From Rhodococcus sp. 1168 (GTDB lineage Bacteria; Actinomycetota; Actinomycetes; Mycobacteriales; Mycobacteriaceae): 64,000 bases of DNA. How positions within the stretch are numbered: position 1 is the stretch's first letter; each line of letters starts with the position of its first letter. The position numbers were made by a program, and so were the translations under genes. Positions 44,478 through 52,823 of the stretch are shown here, piece by piece. The stretch is from assembly GCF_002091955.1 (NCBI RefSeq), contig NZ_MKKY01000079.1, positions 124,001-188,000 of the forward strand, written 5' to 3'. The notes beneath the pieces were generated by a model that saw only the letters and a list, made by a program, of their open reading frames with translations, did not search any database and was not told where the DNA came from.

Positions 44478-46397
44478 ATGTTCGGATCGGGGTTCATCGA
44501 CACCACTGACCAGGCGGTTGGCGGCATGCTCTACATCCTCACCGAATGTGCGTCGGCGGAGAATGTTCGTCGCGGCCGCCTGGTCGAGGCAGTATGCGAG
44601 ATCCTCGATCGCCGCCTCGCCGATGCCGAAGAGTGCGGCGGAGATCCGTCGGAGTGTCATCGTGAAGTGCTCTGTGAGATCTCGACACAACTGACGGTGT
44701 CACTGTCGACAGGTCGCACTCTCCTCGATACCTCCGAGGCGTTGAACCATCTACCGTTGACGGCGCTGCGGTTGATATTCGGGGGCATCGACTGGGCTCG
44801 CGTAGTGGTGTTGGCATCGGTACTCGGCAAAGCCAGCGCACGCACCGTAAAGGTAATCGAATTTCAAGCTCTCGCGGCAGCCGAAAGTATGGCACCACGC
44901 CGTTTGCGCAACCGCGTGTGGAGTTTGTGGATGCAGTTCGCCGGAGCGGAAGCGACTGCGGCACAGACGGAAGCGAAGGCAAAGTCGACCGGAGTCAATA
45001 TCCACGAGGATGGGACCGGGATGTCTGTACTGCGCGCGCAGATGTCGGATCTGCAAGGGGCCGAGGCAGAGGCATTGATTTCGGAGATCGCCGCGACCGT
45101 ATGCAAGAAGGATCCGCGTACCGGGCAGCAGCGCCGCTTGGATGGATTGTTGGCTTCGCTGTACGGCGAGCGTGCCTTGGCGTGCCGCTGCGAGTTCGCC
45201 GAGGAGTGTTCGGCTGCGGGTGTCGCGGAAGAGATCGCTCCGCGCCGCGGTCATCTACTCAACATCCTCATCGACGTCGAAACACTGTTGGGATTGTCCT
45301 CGACACCGGCGACCTTGCCCGACGGGACGGCATTGGATCCGGATCTGGTGCGGATGTTGGCCCAAGACGCACGGTGGCAGGCAATCTTGACCGAGTTGGT
45401 CGAGGTACTCGAAGTAAACCGAGGTGGAAGCACCGGCTCGGCCACCGAAACTGGCAGTGACGAGACACGCGAGAGAACAGCCCTGCCCACAAACGACGAG
45501 GAGGACTCGAAAGAGGACAACTCCGTCGAGACCGTCTTCCGCGACTGTGGGCACGACAATCCTGTTGCCGAACAATCGGATCCAGGATCGAACGGCACTC
45601 GCGATGACGGGCCGGAGTCGCCCTTACCGCGGGTCGAGCAGGTACTTCGGCGGATCCTCGGGCGCGGCAGAGTTCGCGGGCCAGCGGAGGTTCCTAGACC
45701 AGGCCCACACCAGATCGACCAGCACACCTCAGGGGAGGATTCTGCCTTGCGCCGCTACGTCGATTCACTCCTGCGCGAGATCGAGCATGATCCATCGAAG
45801 GCTGCAGGGGTGTTCCCCGACGGGCACGGCGGACTCGAGAATCCACCGCCCGGAGCGTTGCCGTATCGGCCTTCGAGGGCCGTGGCCTCGATGGTCCGAA
45901 TGGCTTACCGTACGTGCACATTTTCGAGCTGCGACACGCCGTCGTCGCGGTGCCAACTCGACCACATCGTCCCGTTCGACCACGACAATCCTCGGGCAGG
46001 TGGATGGACGGTCGGGTCCAATCTGCACCCGGTATGTATTTGTCATCATCAAGCGAAGACTGCCCGCATGTGGCCGTGCGCGATGCTATCCGGTGGCGCG
46101 ATCCTGTGGACGGGCAACGCCGGATCTCGACGGATAACGCTGCCCGGCCTCTCGGTTCCGAATTCCCCGCCACTTCGCGTTCGCAAAAGGCATCCGGTGC
46201 CCCCGGAGACTCGCCCGGACGGCCCGACCTGGTGGGAGAAACACATGCCTCCCCGCACGCACCCGCCCTCGCGTTCCGAACTTGCCCGGGCCGGCACCGA
46301 CGAAGCTCGGTCCACAATCCGCGAGCTTCGCCGCCGCTTTCGGGAACACCGCGCTGTTGAAGATGCCCGCGAACGCCGCCGGCCAGCACCCTACTGA
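44478..46397 (+). CDS. DUF222/HNH endonuclease-domain protein (13E12-type)
   Basis: About 639 residues. The N-terminal ~250 residues are a DUF222 helical domain (FGSGFIDTTDQAVGGMLYIL ... GIDWARVVVLASVLGKASAR). A disordered acidic linker follows (residues ~320-430). The C-terminal HNH motif has the zinc cysteines CTFSSC...C and the catalytic QLDHIVPFDHDNPRAGG...NLHPVCICHHQAKT. The family is multicopy in actinobacteria, and its biological role is unclear; links to DNA damage have been suggested. I prefer ATG 44478 with a leaderless promoter; GTG 44448 is an alternative. Copies of this family move and recombine, so its position next to the duplicated mmpL gene may be related. Confidence 0.88.
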   Translation: MFGSGFIDTTDQAVGGMLYILTECASAENVRRGRLVEAVCEILDRRLADAEECGGDPSECHREVLCEISTQLTVSLSTGRTLLDTSEALNHLPLTALRLIFGGIDWARVVVLASVLGKASARTVKVIEFQALAAAESMAPRRLRNRVWSLWMQFAGAEATAAQTEAKAKSTGVNIHEDGTGMSVLRAQMSDLQGAEAEALISEIAATVCKKDPRTGQQRRLDGLLASLYGERALACRCEFAEECSAAGVAEEIAPRRGHLLNILIDVETLLGLSSTPATLPDGTALDPDLVRMLAQDARWQAILTELVEVLEVNRGGSTGSATETGSDETRERTALPTNDEEDSKEDNSVETVFRDCGHDNPVAEQSDPGSNGTRDDGPESPLPRVEQVLRRILGRGRVRGPAEVPRPGPHQIDQHTSGEDSALRRYVDSLLREIEHDPSKAAGVFPDGHGGLENPPPGALPYRPSRAVASMVRMAYRTCTFSSCDTPSSRCQLDHIVPFDHDNPRAGGWTVGSNLHPVCICHHQAKTARMWPCAMLSGGAILWTGNAGSRRITLPGLSVPNSPPLRVRKRHPVPPETRPDGPTWWEKHMPPRTHPPSRSELARAGTDEARSTIRELRRRFREHRAVEDARERRRPAPY

Positions 46398-46422
46398 GCC
46401 GGCGGGTTCGTCCCGTCTCGGG

Positions 46423-48336
46423 TTATGCCTGTTCAGCCTCGCGGTCTGCGAACACCTTTGCGTATCTGGTGCCCGCGAAGAGCAACAGAAGTCCGACGAC
46501 GATGAAGGCGCCGACACGGAAGAGACCGTCGAGAGCATCCAGATCGAACAGGAACAGCTTCGCCACAGCGGCCCCCGTCAGCGAAAGCCCCGCCAATAGT
46601 GCTGTGTGCGCATACTTCTCACTCCGGAGGCCCATAATCAGCAATGCCATGGCCACCGCCATCCATCCGATGGTGGCCGCACAGTGACCCGCGATGAATC
46701 CTGTTGTGCCACCGATTGCTCCCACTCCGAGCGCGACCGTCGCGGACGTCAGACCGTAGAGCGAGACAACGCCTGCGAACACCCAGCAAGACTGCACGTT
46801 CTGCTCGACGATTCCGAGTTGGACAGCAATCAGAACCAGTCCCGCCGCAACCGCTACCAACAGCAACCCAGCAACCACGATGCCGAAATGCCCGGTGGCG
46901 TAGTCCGCATCCATAAGACCGTCGACGGGTGCGATGACTACGAAACCGATGGTTCCGAGTGCGGCGAAAGCACCGCCGAGGAAGTAGGCAATCTTGGATG
47001 AGAGCTTGTGCGCGAGAACGAGCGCCGCAGCAGCGACCGCCAACAGCGTGAGCGGACGCAGCTCCACTGCGGTCGGAACGACAACAGCCTGCAACAACGC
47101 CGCCGCGCCGAGAAGCGAAAGCACAATCCTGGCATGCACCGGCAACCAGCGTGCCAAGGCGATGGTTGCCGCGCAGGTAACGGCGACCAGGAGTTCGACC
47201 AGCGCGAGTGTCCACCGCTCGAACAGGGTGCCCACCACGAGGATCGGCAGTGCAGCAAGCGCCATCATCATCGATGCCATCGTGTCGGATGCGTTGCGGC
47301 GAAGGAGTTCGAGCGAGCTTCCCAACCCGAATGCGGCGACGACGGATGCAACGAACAACAGCGTGACGGCATCACCGGTCCCGACTCCATAGGACGAGGC
47401 CTCCGCTATTCCCAGCAACGTGGCGGCAACGATCGGCAGTGTGCGCGCCACATTCAACAACGGCCAGTCACGTCCGAGCTGGGCGGGGAAGGTCGCGATG
47501 AACGTAGCAGCGAAAAAACCGATGACCGGCAACGTGATTCCGCCGCTTACCACCGGTGCACACACGGCGACACCGGCAAGAATCAACACCGCCATCGCTT
47601 GCGAACGCCACGACACCGCCAGCGCGATACCAGCCGCTGCGATTCCGAAGGCACCGGCCAAACCTAGAGCCGGCTCGAGCCAACCGTAGATCACGGTGAC
47701 GGCCACGACGTCGAGATACAGACCAGCAACTCCGGTCGCCGCGACGGCGATGCCGCCGACCCTGCCGCCGGATCTACCGAAAACGCGGGACCCGATGTAC
47801 ACCAACGCCACCGAGAATGCCGCTCCCGCACCGACCCGTAGCTCCGGCCCGAACCACCCTGCCTGCGCTGCCAGAACCAGCAGCATTACGATGCCGACCA
47901 ACGTCACTCCGGCGCCAGCGATCGCGAGCAGCCGAGAGATCACACCGTCCCGCTGCCACCATGGCTCCTTCTTCGGCGCGGCAGGCCGGGGCGGCGCAGG
48001 CTGGGGCGGTCGAGGAAACTGCTGAGGCTGGGCAAACTGCTGAGGCTGGGCAAGCTGCTGAGGTTGGGCAAACTGCTGAGGCTGGGCAAACTGCTGAGGC
48101 TGGGCAAACTGCTGAGGCTGGGCAAACTGCTGAGGCTGGGGCGGAGTGAAGGGACGGGGCTGGACAAATGTCTGGGGCTGGACAGGAAAAACCGGTGTCT
48201 GCTGCGCTGCCAGTTGCGAATGCAGCTGCCCGAGTTCGCCGGAAACCTGCCGGAGGTGCTCCCCCAGTGCAGCGAACTGGCCTGACAGTCTCGCCACCAA
48301 ATGCGGATCGACACCGGCACTACGCGGATTCGTCAT
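46423..48336 (-). CDS. DUF2339 multi-pass membrane protein with Gln/Pro-rich N-terminal repeat
   Basis: About 637 residues. An N-terminal coiled-coil-like segment (LVARLSGQFAALGEHLRQVS followed by GELGQLHSQL) precedes seven FAQPQQ-type hexapeptide repeats, a basic stretch and then about 17-19 closely packed membrane helices to the end (DUF2339). No enzymatic motif is visible. ATG 48336 fits homologues (MT.P...DPHLVARL); an upstream ATG at 48390 would add 18 residues, and neither has a good Shine-Dalgarno. Function unknown. The Gln-rich repeat is encoded by an 18-bp tandem array. Confidence 0.85.
   Translation of the reverse strand: MTNPRSAGVDPHLVARLSGQFAALGEHLRQVSGELGQLHSQLAAQQTPVFPVQPQTFVQPRPFTPPQPQQFAQPQQFAQPQQFAQPQQFAQPQQLAQPQQFAQPQQFPRPPQPAPPRPAAPKKEPWWQRDGVISRLLAIAGAGVTLVGIVMLLVLAAQAGWFGPELRVGAGAAFSVALVYIGSRVFGRSGGRVGGIAVAATGVAGLYLDVVAVTVIYGWLEPALGLAGAFGIAAAGIALAVSWRSQAMAVLILAGVAVCAPVVSGGITLPVIGFFAATFIATFPAQLGRDWPLLNVARTLPIVAATLLGIAEASSYGVGTGDAVTLLFVASVVAAFGLGSSLELLRRNASDTMASMMMALAALPILVVGTLFERWTLALVELLVAVTCAATIALARWLPVHARIVLSLLGAAALLQAVVVPTAVELRPLTLLAVAAAALVLAHKLSSKIAYFLGGAFAALGTIGFVVIAPVDGLMDADYATGHFGIVVAGLLLVAVAAGLVLIAVQLGIVEQNVQSCWVFAGVVSLYGLTSATVALGVGAIGGTTGFIAGHCAATIGWMAVAMALLIMGLRSEKYAHTALLAGLSLTGAAVAKLFLFDLDALDGLFRVGAFIVVGLLLLFAGTRYAKVFADREAEQA
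48016..48141. repeat. Seven-copy 18-bp in-frame tandem repeat
   Basis: Seven adjacent 18-bp units starting at 48016, 48034, 48052, 48070, 48088, 48106 and 48124, each like AAACTGCTGAGGCTGGGC, encode the FAQPQQ repeat of the DUF2339 protein. Most units are identical; the third differs at two bases, so copy number is probably variable. Confidence 0.95.
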
Positions 48337-48426
48337 GAACAGATCATGTCGGACGGTGCCCGGCAACGGCTGAGTATTTCTACTCCTCATTACCTAGGGG
48401 TTTGCCGAACTGCGTTACGAGAACAC

Positions 48427-49080
48427 TCAGTTGCCGAACATCCGTTTCAGCGACGTACCCAGTGGATGCTTGGCGGTGAGTGTCCCGAACCGGACCTTCC
48501 CGCGCACGATGATGTGCAGCGGCCCGATCGGCGGGCCGGTGCGTACCTTGTTGTTCGCATTCCCTCCGACGGTTTCGAGGCCGTTGAGGTCAGCGGTAGC
48601 AGCTGGGGGCAGGATCAGCGAGATAGTGCTGCAATAGTCGCTCACCATGATCTCGACGACCTGCGTCGACATGATTGCCTGCGTGAAGTCCAGCGTGACC
48701 TGCGAGAGTTTGCTGTCGATCGTCATCCGGGGTGGCACGTTCCACGGACCTTTGCGGGACACCGTCGACATCGTGCCGCGGACGACCGAAGCCTGACTTC
48801 GATCCCACGACAACGTATGCGCCCGGTCGTAGGTGGGGACGGCCTGCTGATACGACGTCGAGGCTGCGGGGACCGTCGGCCGATACTGCTCGGCTATCTG
48901 CATCCCGGGCAGATCCGCCACGACGGCGTTCAGCTCACCACGCGTCTTCGCGGTAAGCGCAGTGTCCATACGTTCAGTGAACTCCCCTAGGGACAGCATC
49001 CCCAGACCCACCGCACGCTGCAGCAACTCGCCGACGTGTTCTTTTTCGGCATCCGACACTCGCAGGTTTCTAGCCTCCAT
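48427..49080 (-). CDS. DUF1707 (SHOCT-like) protein with LiaF-type C-terminal domain
   Basis: A 217-residue protein. Residues ~4-58 (NLRVSDAEKEHVGELLQRAV ... LSLGEFTERMDTALTAKTRG) are the DUF1707 domain, common in actinobacterial envelope-stress proteins. The C-terminal ~110 residues (GTMSTVSRKGPWNVPPRMTI ... GPLHIIVRGKVRFGTLTAKH) resemble the beta-strand domain of LiaF/DUF2154. No membrane helix is visible. ATG 49080 is the natural start; the longer frame to 49446 overlaps the divergent SRPBCC gene. Function unknown; envelope sensing is an inference from the domain. Confidence 0.85.
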   Translation of the reverse strand: MEARNLRVSDAEKEHVGELLQRAVGLGMLSLGEFTERMDTALTAKTRGELNAVVADLPGMQIAEQYRPTVPAASTSYQQAVPTYDRAHTLSWDRSQASVVRGTMSTVSRKGPWNVPPRMTIDSKLSQVTLDFTQAIMSTQVVEIMVSDYCSTISLILPPAATADLNGLETVGGNANNKVRTGPPIGPLHIIVRGKVRFGTLTAKHPLGTSLKRMFGN

Positions 49081-49161
49081 GACACCAGGATAATGCCCAC
49101 GCGAAGCGACTGCCGCACACTGCAAGGTTCGCTGGGCCGGCCCGTGGGTACAGCTCGCAGT

Positions 49162-49551
49162 ATGGAGATCACGATCGACGCGACAGGCCCGGCTCCCGCG
49201 GAGTTGGCGTGGGAGCGCTACATGAACCCCGATCTGTGGTCGACGTGGGCGCCACAGATCAGCGGTGTCGACTACGACGGCGAACGGCTGGTTGCCGACA
49301 CCTCCGGCAGAGTCGAGGGACCACTGTGGATTCGGATCGACTTCCGCGTGCTCGCCGTCGACGAGGCGGCCCGCACCTGGACGTGGCAGGCCTGGTGGCA
49401 GAACCGCGTGCTGGGCTTGACGTTGACCCACGGCGTCGAGTCCCATCGGGCCGGCTCACGGACGTGGTTGACGGTCGACGGCTTTCCCGGGCTGGTGCTT
49501 CCGTATGTTCCGATCGCCAAGCTCGCCCTCAACCAGTTGGTCAAGAGCTGA
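49162..49551 (+). CDS. SRPBCC (START/Bet v 1-like) family protein
   Basis: A 129-residue protein of the polyketide cyclase/dehydrase type. It opens EITIDATGPAPAELAWERYM and carries the typical VSGVDYDGE-like and GPLWIRIDFRVLAVDEAART strands of the helix-grip fold, which binds a hydrophobic ligand. ATG 49162 is taken because the longer frame would overlap the divergent DUF1707 start. No catalytic residues can be named. Role unknown. Confidence 0.8.
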   Translation: MEITIDATGPAPAELAWERYMNPDLWSTWAPQISGVDYDGERLVADTSGRVEGPLWIRIDFRVLAVDEAARTWTWQAWWQNRVLGLTLTHGVESHRAGSRTWLTVDGFPGLVLPYVPIAKLALNQLVKS

Positions 49552-49552
49552 G

Positions 49553-49777
49553 CTACTCGGTCCGCGTCGTGGTCTTCGGGTCCGTCTCGGTGTCGGTGAC
49601 CTCCGCGGCATCAGGGGTCGGGAACGTCGGGTTGTCGCCCGACCCGTCCAGGTGGTCGTCGAACTCGCGGACGGCCTCCCCACGCTCGGCTGCACTCTGC
49701 GCACCGTCCGCATCGAGGCCTGCCGACTTCTCGGTCGGATCCACCGTCGTGTCCACTGGCTTGTCCGTCTCACTCAT
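49553..49777 (-). CDS. Small acidic hypothetical protein
   Basis: A 74-residue protein dominated by Asp, Glu and Thr (starts MSETDKPVDTTVDPTEKSAG, ends DTETDPKTTTRTE). No signal peptide or membrane segment; probably intrinsically disordered. It lies 27 bp beyond the stop of the response regulator on the same strand, so it could be the last gene of that operon. The Shine-Dalgarno is poor. The coding call rests on composition and position only. Confidence 0.5.
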   Translation of the reverse strand: MSETDKPVDTTVDPTEKSAGLDADGAQSAAERGEAVREFDDHLDGSGDNPTFPTPDAAEVTDTETDPKTTTRTE

Positions 49778-49804
49778 GGGGTGTGGTTGCCCCGAGTGGA
49801 CGGC

Positions 49805-50461
49805 TCACAAACCCTGTTCGATCGCGTAACGCGTCAGCTCGACCCGATTGGCCAACTGCAGCTTGCGGAGTGTGGCCTGCACATGATTTTCCACCGTGCG
49901 ATGACTCAACGTCAGTTTGGTTGCAATCTGCTTGGCGCTCAGGCCCTTTGCAACGAGGCGTAGCACTTCGGTTTCGCGGTCGGACAGCGTCGGACGTAGC
50001 ACTTTGGTGTCGTTCGCGTCTGCGGGGGCGGTAGCGATACGTCGATACTCCCCGAGGACCAGCCCGGCCAGACCGGGAGTGAACACGGCTTGCCCGGCGG
50101 CGGTGGCCCGGACGGCGTCGAACAATTCCTCGGCCGATGCACTCTTGACCAGGTATCCGCTGGCGCCGGACTTGATTGCGTCGAGCACGTCACCGCGCTC
50201 GGCGGAGGCCGACAACACCAGAATCCGACTGTTCGGTGAACCGAGAAGTACCTGGACCGTCGCGTCGGCACCGTTGCCGTCGACCAGGTGCATGTCCATC
50301 AGAACGACGGCCGGTTGTGTGGCCTGAGCGCGACGCCCCGCGGATCCGACTCCGTCAGCGGTGGCAACGACGTCGAATCCGGCTGCATCGAGGTCGCGTG
50401 CCACCCCGTCGCGCCACATGGGGTGGTCGTCGACGACCATGACAGAAATCCGCTTGTCCAT
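49805..50461 (-). CDS. Two-component response regulator, NarL/LuxR type
   Basis: A 218-residue regulator. The receiver has the acidic pair Asp11-Asp12, the phosphoacceptor Asp56 in VVLMDMHLVDG and Lys106. The C-terminal LuxR helix-turn-helix reads LSDRETEVLRLVAKGLSAKQ then IATKLTLSHRTVENHV. It is phosphorylated by the kinase encoded immediately upstream; the stop of the kinase and this ATG share a base (TGATG). The pair resembles MacS/MacR-type systems of actinobacteria (moderate confidence in that label). Targets are unknown. Confidence 0.93.
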   Translation of the reverse strand: MDKRISVMVVDDHPMWRDGVARDLDAAGFDVVATADGVGSAGRRAQATQPAVVLMDMHLVDGNGADATVQVLLGSPNSRILVLSASAERGDVLDAIKSGASGYLVKSASAEELFDAVRATAAGQAVFTPGLAGLVLGEYRRIATAPADANDTKVLRPTLSDRETEVLRLVAKGLSAKQIATKLTLSHRTVENHVQATLRKLQLANRVELTRYAIEQGL

Positions 50462-51591
50462 CACTTCTGCTCCTTCGGTACTCGAATTTCCCACTCGGTC
50501 CCCGTGCCGACATCGCTGTCGAGAACTGCTGTGCCGCCCAGCATCTCAACTCTCCCCAGTATCGACTCGGAGACGCCCATTCGGCCCTCTGCCTCGGCTT
50601 CGGCGAGGCGTCCGGCGGCTATCCCGATGCCGTCGTCGCGGATACTCACGATGATGTCGCCTGCTACATCTTCGAGCAGAACATACGCGCGCGCACCCGA
50701 TCCCGCGTGCAGTGTCACGTTCGACAATGCTGTCGAGAGAACGGCAGCGAGCTCGTCGGCGACGGGTTTGTGGACGAGTACAGGATCCGTAGGGGCAGAG
50801 ATCGACACGGTGGTGCTGCCCTGTTGTCGGAGCAGACTTCCCAGATCGACCTTTGCATCGCCGGTATCGATGCGGCTCGGGTTCCTCTGCTCGGAGATCA
50901 GCATCCGCAGCGCAACCTCTTGCTCGCCCGCGAGGTCGGCGAGTTCACCTGCTGCACCGCCGATTTCGTTTCCGCGCCGACGAACCAGCGCCAACACTTG
51001 CAGGACGCCGTCGTGCACCTGGCGGGCAAGCCGTTCGCGTTCTTCGGTGATCGCCGCGAGCCTGATGGCCCGCTCCAATTCCGAGTGTGCGCGTTTGGCG
51101 GTGTTGCTCGCCAACCCGAGCGCAAGCCCGACCGACACCAGAACCGGCGCTGTCGCGTCCGTCCACAGATCGAAATTCACCTGATCGCGTACCAGTGCGC
51201 TCACGGCTGCGAGCATGATCGCCGACGCGATTCCGCCCCTGGGCCCGAACAGAATTGCCGCCGAGATCACCGCATTGGTGGCCCACAATGTGGTCGGGAG
51301 AGTTTGGTGAGTGCTGTACCACTGGGGATCGGCGACCAACCGAGTCGACGCCATCAACCCGATGACGACGAGTTGGTCGGCGAACACCACCTTCCATAGC
51401 GGGATTCTCTTCTCCGAGAGAAGCGCTGCCGAGATCCCGGTCCACACCGCCATCAGCGCCACGAAGAACCAGCTCAGGCGCGGATTGCTGTAGGACGACA
51501 TCGAGCCGATCTGGTAGCTGACCGCATAGAGGAGGGTGACGAATCGAAATACCTGCGACGCGCGCCAGAGCGGGGTCAGTGCGTCAGTCAT
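50461..51591 (-). CDS. Sensor histidine kinase (HisKA_3 type, MacS-like)
   Basis: A 376-residue membrane kinase. The N-terminal ~165 residues hold about five to six helices with almost no extracytoplasmic domain. The phosphorylated His193 lies in ERERLARQVHDGVLQVLALV, and the HATPase_c domain has SNVTLHAG (N box) and IRDDGIGI (G1 box). The architecture suggests that it senses a membrane-embedded signal or a membrane partner. Its ATG at 51591 overlaps the end of the AI-2E-family permease gene by 8 bp, and its stop overlaps the regulator start, so all three are translationally linked. An ATG upstream at 51780 is less likely. Confidence 0.9.
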   Translation of the reverse strand: MTDALTPLWRASQVFRFVTLLYAVSYQIGSMSSYSNPRLSWFFVALMAVWTGISAALLSEKRIPLWKVVFADQLVVIGLMASTRLVADPQWYSTHQTLPTTLWATNAVISAAILFGPRGGIASAIMLAAVSALVRDQVNFDLWTDATAPVLVSVGLALGLASNTAKRAHSELERAIRLAAITEERERLARQVHDGVLQVLALVRRRGNEIGGAAGELADLAGEQEVALRMLISEQRNPSRIDTGDAKVDLGSLLRQQGSTTVSISAPTDPVLVHKPVADELAAVLSTALSNVTLHAGSGARAYVLLEDVAGDIIVSIRDDGIGIAAGRLAEAEAEGRMGVSESILGRVEMLGGTAVLDSDVGTGTEWEIRVPKEQK

Positions 51592-52807
51592 CTGGCTTTT
51601 CGAGAGTTCCTGGGTCGAGTTGTCGACTACGTGGATGTGGGCTGTCCCCTGTTGCCGGGAACAGGGGCTCCGACGGGTCGTGTTCCTCGAGTTCCTCGTA
51701 GACTTCGTCCGGGTCCTCTGCCAGCAGTGAGCGGATTGCAGTGTTGAGCACTGCCACGATCGGAACGGCCAGCAGCCCACCGACGATGCCTGCCAGCAGG
51801 ATTCCCAAGGTGATGGCGAAGACGACGGCCAAAGGATGCAGCCGTACTGCGCGTCCCAGCAGCAGAGGTTGCAGTACGTGCCCTTCCAGTTGCATTACTG
51901 CGACGACGATGCCGAGTGTGATCAACGCGGTGATCAGACCCTTGGTCACCAGGGCGATGAACACTGCGACGAATCCGGTCAGGAAAGCACCGACAATGGG
52001 GATGAACGCGCCGATGAACACCAACGATGCCAGCGGCAAGGCCAAGGGCACACCGAGAATGGCCAGCCCGGCCCCGATCCCGATGGCGTCGGCAGCTGCG
52101 ACGGCAACCGTTGCGCGAACGTACCCGATCAGGGAGCCGAAGCCCTGACTTCCGGCGAGCCGAATACGACGCCGCGCCGACGTCGGGGCAAGCCTGGTGA
52201 CGAAGTTCCAGATCTGATCGCCGCCGTAGAGGAAGAAGATCAGCGTGAACAGCGTCAGCAACGCGCCGGTGAAGATCTCACCGATGAGCGTCGCGGTGGT
52301 CAAAGCGCCCGACGTCACCGCTGCCTGATTGTCCTGGATGGCTTTGACTGCGTCGTCGCTGGTCTGCCGGATCTGATCCTCACTGATGTGGAGTGGGCCA
52401 GTGGACAACCAGGACTGGATGTCGTTGATGCTCGCGGTGAATTGATCGCCGAGTTGCGGTAGGCCCTCGATGAATTGCTCGACGACGAACGTCATGATCC
52501 CGACGACGACACCGATACTGGCGATGATGACAACGACGACGGCCGCGGACCTCGGGACTCCGCGTCTCTGCATCCAATCGACGATCGGCACCAGCATCGC
52601 CGACGCCAGCAGCGCCAGTCCGATAGGAATGAACACTGTTTCGAGCCGGATGACGACATAGCAAAGGGTCAGGAATCCAGCGAACAGAACCAGCAGACGC
52701 CACGTCCATTCCGCTCCGACACGCACCAACGGATGAACCGAATCCGCGGGCGTTCGGGCACCGGAAGGCTCCTTTGGTGCTTCTGCCCGCAGCTCGCCAG
52801 TACCCAC
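51584..52807 (-). CDS. AI-2E family transporter (Rv0205-like)
   Basis: A 407-residue permease of the AI-2E exporter/UPF0118 family. The N-terminal hydrophobic pair, the central helical region (FIEGLPQLGDQFTASINDIQ) and the C-terminal helices with LGVPLALPLASLVFIGAFIP and GRAVRLHPLAVVFAITLGIL are characteristic. Family members have been proposed to export signalling molecules or act as Na+/H+ antiporters; specificity here is unknown. It is first in an operon with the sensor kinase and regulator (8-bp overlap). GTG 52807 lies only 16 bp from the divergent cyclase start. Confidence 0.9.
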   Translation of the reverse strand: MGTGELRAEAPKEPSGARTPADSVHPLVRVGAEWTWRLLVLFAGFLTLCYVVIRLETVFIPIGLALLASAMLVPIVDWMQRRGVPRSAAVVVVIIASIGVVVGIMTFVVEQFIEGLPQLGDQFTASINDIQSWLSTGPLHISEDQIRQTSDDAVKAIQDNQAAVTSGALTTATLIGEIFTGALLTLFTLIFFLYGGDQIWNFVTRLAPTSARRRIRLAGSQGFGSLIGYVRATVAVAAADAIGIGAGLAILGVPLALPLASLVFIGAFIPIVGAFLTGFVAVFIALVTKGLITALITLGIVVAVMQLEGHVLQPLLLGRAVRLHPLAVVFAITLGILLAGIVGGLLAVPIVAVLNTAIRSLLAEDPDEVYEELEEHDPSEPLFPATGDSPHPRSRQLDPGTLEKPDD

Positions 52808-52823
52808 CCGGTAAATTTAACCT
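52808..52823. promoter_or_regulatory. 16-bp divergent intergenic with shared AT-rich -10-like palindrome
   Basis: The whole space between two divergent GTG codons is 16 bp and is centred on GGTAAATTTAACC, a near palindrome. TAAATT on the + strand ends 6 bases before the cyclase GTG, the spacing of a leaderless -10; the minus strand offers a similar hexamer to the permease gene. Both -35 regions would lie inside the opposing coding sequences. Confidence 0.45.

Noticed and set aside
48016..48141. CRISPR-like array
   Set aside because: Units are contiguous 18-mers without spacers and lie in frame inside a coding sequence.
49081..49446. N-terminal extension of the DUF1707 protein
   Set aside because: The extension overlaps the divergent SRPBCC gene and lacks protein-like composition; the domain starts directly at ATG 49080.
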